Below, one piece after another: positions 6,201 to 6,378 of a DNA stretch of 6,378 nt. Under the pieces are notes generated by a model. It was given only the letters and a program-made list of their open reading frames with translations. It searched no databases and was not told where the DNA came from. Position 1 is the stretch's first letter. Every line of letters begins with the position of its first letter. Both the position numbers and the translations under genes were made by a program. The stretch comes from an uncultured Verrucomicrobiota bacterium. Lineage in GTDB: Bacteria; Verrucomicrobiota; Kiritimatiellia; RFP12; UBA3636. The DNA lies in NCBI GenBank assembly GCA_946534745.1, contig CAMNDA010000195.1, positions 1 to 6,378 on the forward strand, written 5' to 3'.

Positions 6201-6378
6201 TGGGTGATCTCGCCCTCCTGCCGAGCGGTCTGGCCGTAGAGCGCGAGCGTGATCGCGTCGAGGATGGTCGTCTTGCCGGCCCCGGTGTCCCCCGCCACGG
6301 CGAAGGTGCCGCCCGCCTTGCGGAGATTCTCCAGGTCGATGGTCGCCCGCCCCTTCAGGCTGTTGAGGTTGGAGAGTT
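3236..6378 (-). CDS. sbcC: Exonuclease subunit SbcC (Rad50-like ATPase), 5' end beyond window
   Basis: SbcC is the SMC/Rad50-type ATPase of the SbcCD nuclease, which cuts DNA hairpins and trims blocked double-strand ends with SbcD supplying the nuclease. The visible 1046 residues lack only the first few. They open with LSNLNSLKGRATIDLENL. Numbering from the first full codon, Walker A is GDTGAGKTT (29-37), the Q-loop is LLSQGRFDQFLKA (around Q155), and a long Ala/Arg/Glu/Lys-rich coiled coil is split by the zinc hook CPVC (C515, C518; bases 4823-4834). Then come signature LSGGE (926-930), Walker B NLFLDE (D957, E958), D-loop GTLD (to D964) and switch histidine in ITHMDE (H990). All ATPase elements look intact, and the total matches the E. 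coli protein (1048). The valine codon GTG at 6298 could be mistaken for a start but sits inside the Walker A strand, and the frame is open to the edge. A Pro/Asp-rich tail ends the protein. sbcD probably lies just upstream, off the right edge. Confidence 0.95.
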   Translation of the reverse strand, partial: LSNLNSLKGRATIDLENLRKAGGTFAVAGDTGAGKTTILDAITLALYGQTARQEGEITHTANEVMTRTAAFCRAAVRFRGVDGHVYRAVWAQRRKKRAKGLDPYRHELRDETLRAPNGGATSVYAGGKSKECALAVSRLIGFTYEEFTRIVLLSQGRFDQFLKADEETRAAILEKVTGTQRFSRIGREINRRKLEAHAALEKARGAAGSSREALEKMGDRAALEEAKSKAAGDARKARSDADALRQELDWTVASARLEADEEAFAADDAEQRRAKDAFGPDRARLDAARRAGALANDRHALELEEGRVSALEDRIRELDAAILAIDRDLPGLRTTDADARRSVDLAQEAIEDRRPFLDGIDARDRDIVARTADFKALAQVFAAKRKAAERAAETLSIATTEADGAARRAAAAEAFWNDGTEPGAEWRGEVLFRTIAAARDAQKRIDAATAPIAGLEKEAERAKESHAAADDAANAEAKKWAKERNGLEVLKNLAVQAESKDAKTMRAHLVDGRPCPVCGVVHRGTGETPIAIDLPPSSRYAKEIADGDAAQTARTNAVGDLLAKWKEADRKAQAARATLDRVRIQTAKDIADATNGVAAARQDATTRSGQITALFQAEKDAVAEAEAAKAKAEAARKVLKQIQAERTALYGTGTPQAERDRLGQELSNRKEKALKASAELATAMKERKDDQEERARKEVERRVAEEERDRRRKDFDEARGKAGFATDDDWRAALLSDDATNSLAERERELRDEDVRLYGADGSGGERKRLAGEEARLRSHGGRRDVRRPAKDVEGALALAEGKQRETAEAAGAAEHALETYDKIAGRAAADEAALAPIEKAAKDWAELDTMLGGEEGKLFRLFAQRLNFRNLVLAADPHLQAMSGRRYRFAWKSAGASLTDSGKLREEKLHVIDAEQSGTRPVSNLSGGESFFASLALALGFAALRGGGACENLFLDEGFGTLDRESLDAAVDVLERIGSQGTLVGVITHMDEVVNALGAVIEAVKGGRGSRLRDLGGGNRWVSWSDDPGPPPDKQSADGATATTA

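Noticed and set aside
3236..6298. Starting sbcC at the GTG at 6298
   Set aside because: The upstream 26 codons encode the conserved LSNLNSLKG start region and the first strand leading into Walker A, so the GTG is an internal valine and the true start lies beyond the right edge.
1..6378. CRISPR arrays, tRNA or rRNA genes, and insertion sequences
   Set aside because: No regularly spaced repeats, cloverleaf-like segments, rRNA core motifs, transposase motifs or terminal inverted repeats were seen on either strand.

Overview
This is a very G+C-rich bacterial window, with nearly every third codon position G or C. It carries four protein genes and almost no spacer. The organism cannot be named from sequence alone. 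The branched-chain aminotransferase is of the ~340-residue type I associate with Bacteroidetes and PVC-group bacteria, and a high-G+C relative of Lentisphaerota/Kiritimatiellota would fit. That placement is an inference.

Layout: positions 1-242 are an upstream region with no recognisable gene. It holds a plausible sigma-70 promoter whose -10 box lies in a 6-bp-arm palindrome, then a small leader hairpin and a Shine-Dalgarno site for ilvE. ilvE (243-1265, +) encodes branched-chain amino-acid aminotransferase. Everything else is on the minus strand and reads toward ilvE, in the order sbcC (3236 to beyond the right edge), a 121-codon ORF (2865-3230), and a sigma-54-type enhancer-binding regulator (1262-2836). 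Spacing is tight: 5 nt between the sbcC stop and the small ORF, and 28 nt from the small ORF to the regulator. The three therefore look like one operon, probably headed by sbcD outside the window. ilvE and the regulator converge and their stop codons overlap in a single CTAG.

The most notable feature is the 121-codon ORF. Its first ~42 residues look like the extreme N-terminus of RecC. The remainder looks like the extreme C-terminus of RecD (helicase motifs V and VI). It appears to be the two outer ends of a recC-recB-recD operon fused in frame, with everything between them missing. Either the genome suffered a large internal deletion that removed the RecBCD nuclease-helicase beside an intact SbcC, or the assembly is collapsed there.

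The downstream regulator is also unusual. It has a complete AAA+ core but carries GAFTDA in place of GAFTGA. Its N-terminal domain resembles a DHH-type phosphoesterase fold with the metal ligands missing, so it may be a ligand sensor rather than an enzyme. If that reading is right, the operon couples DNA-end processing (SbcCD and formerly RecBCD) to a transcription factor that could sense a nucleotide or nucleic-acid fragment. This functional link is a hypothesis.
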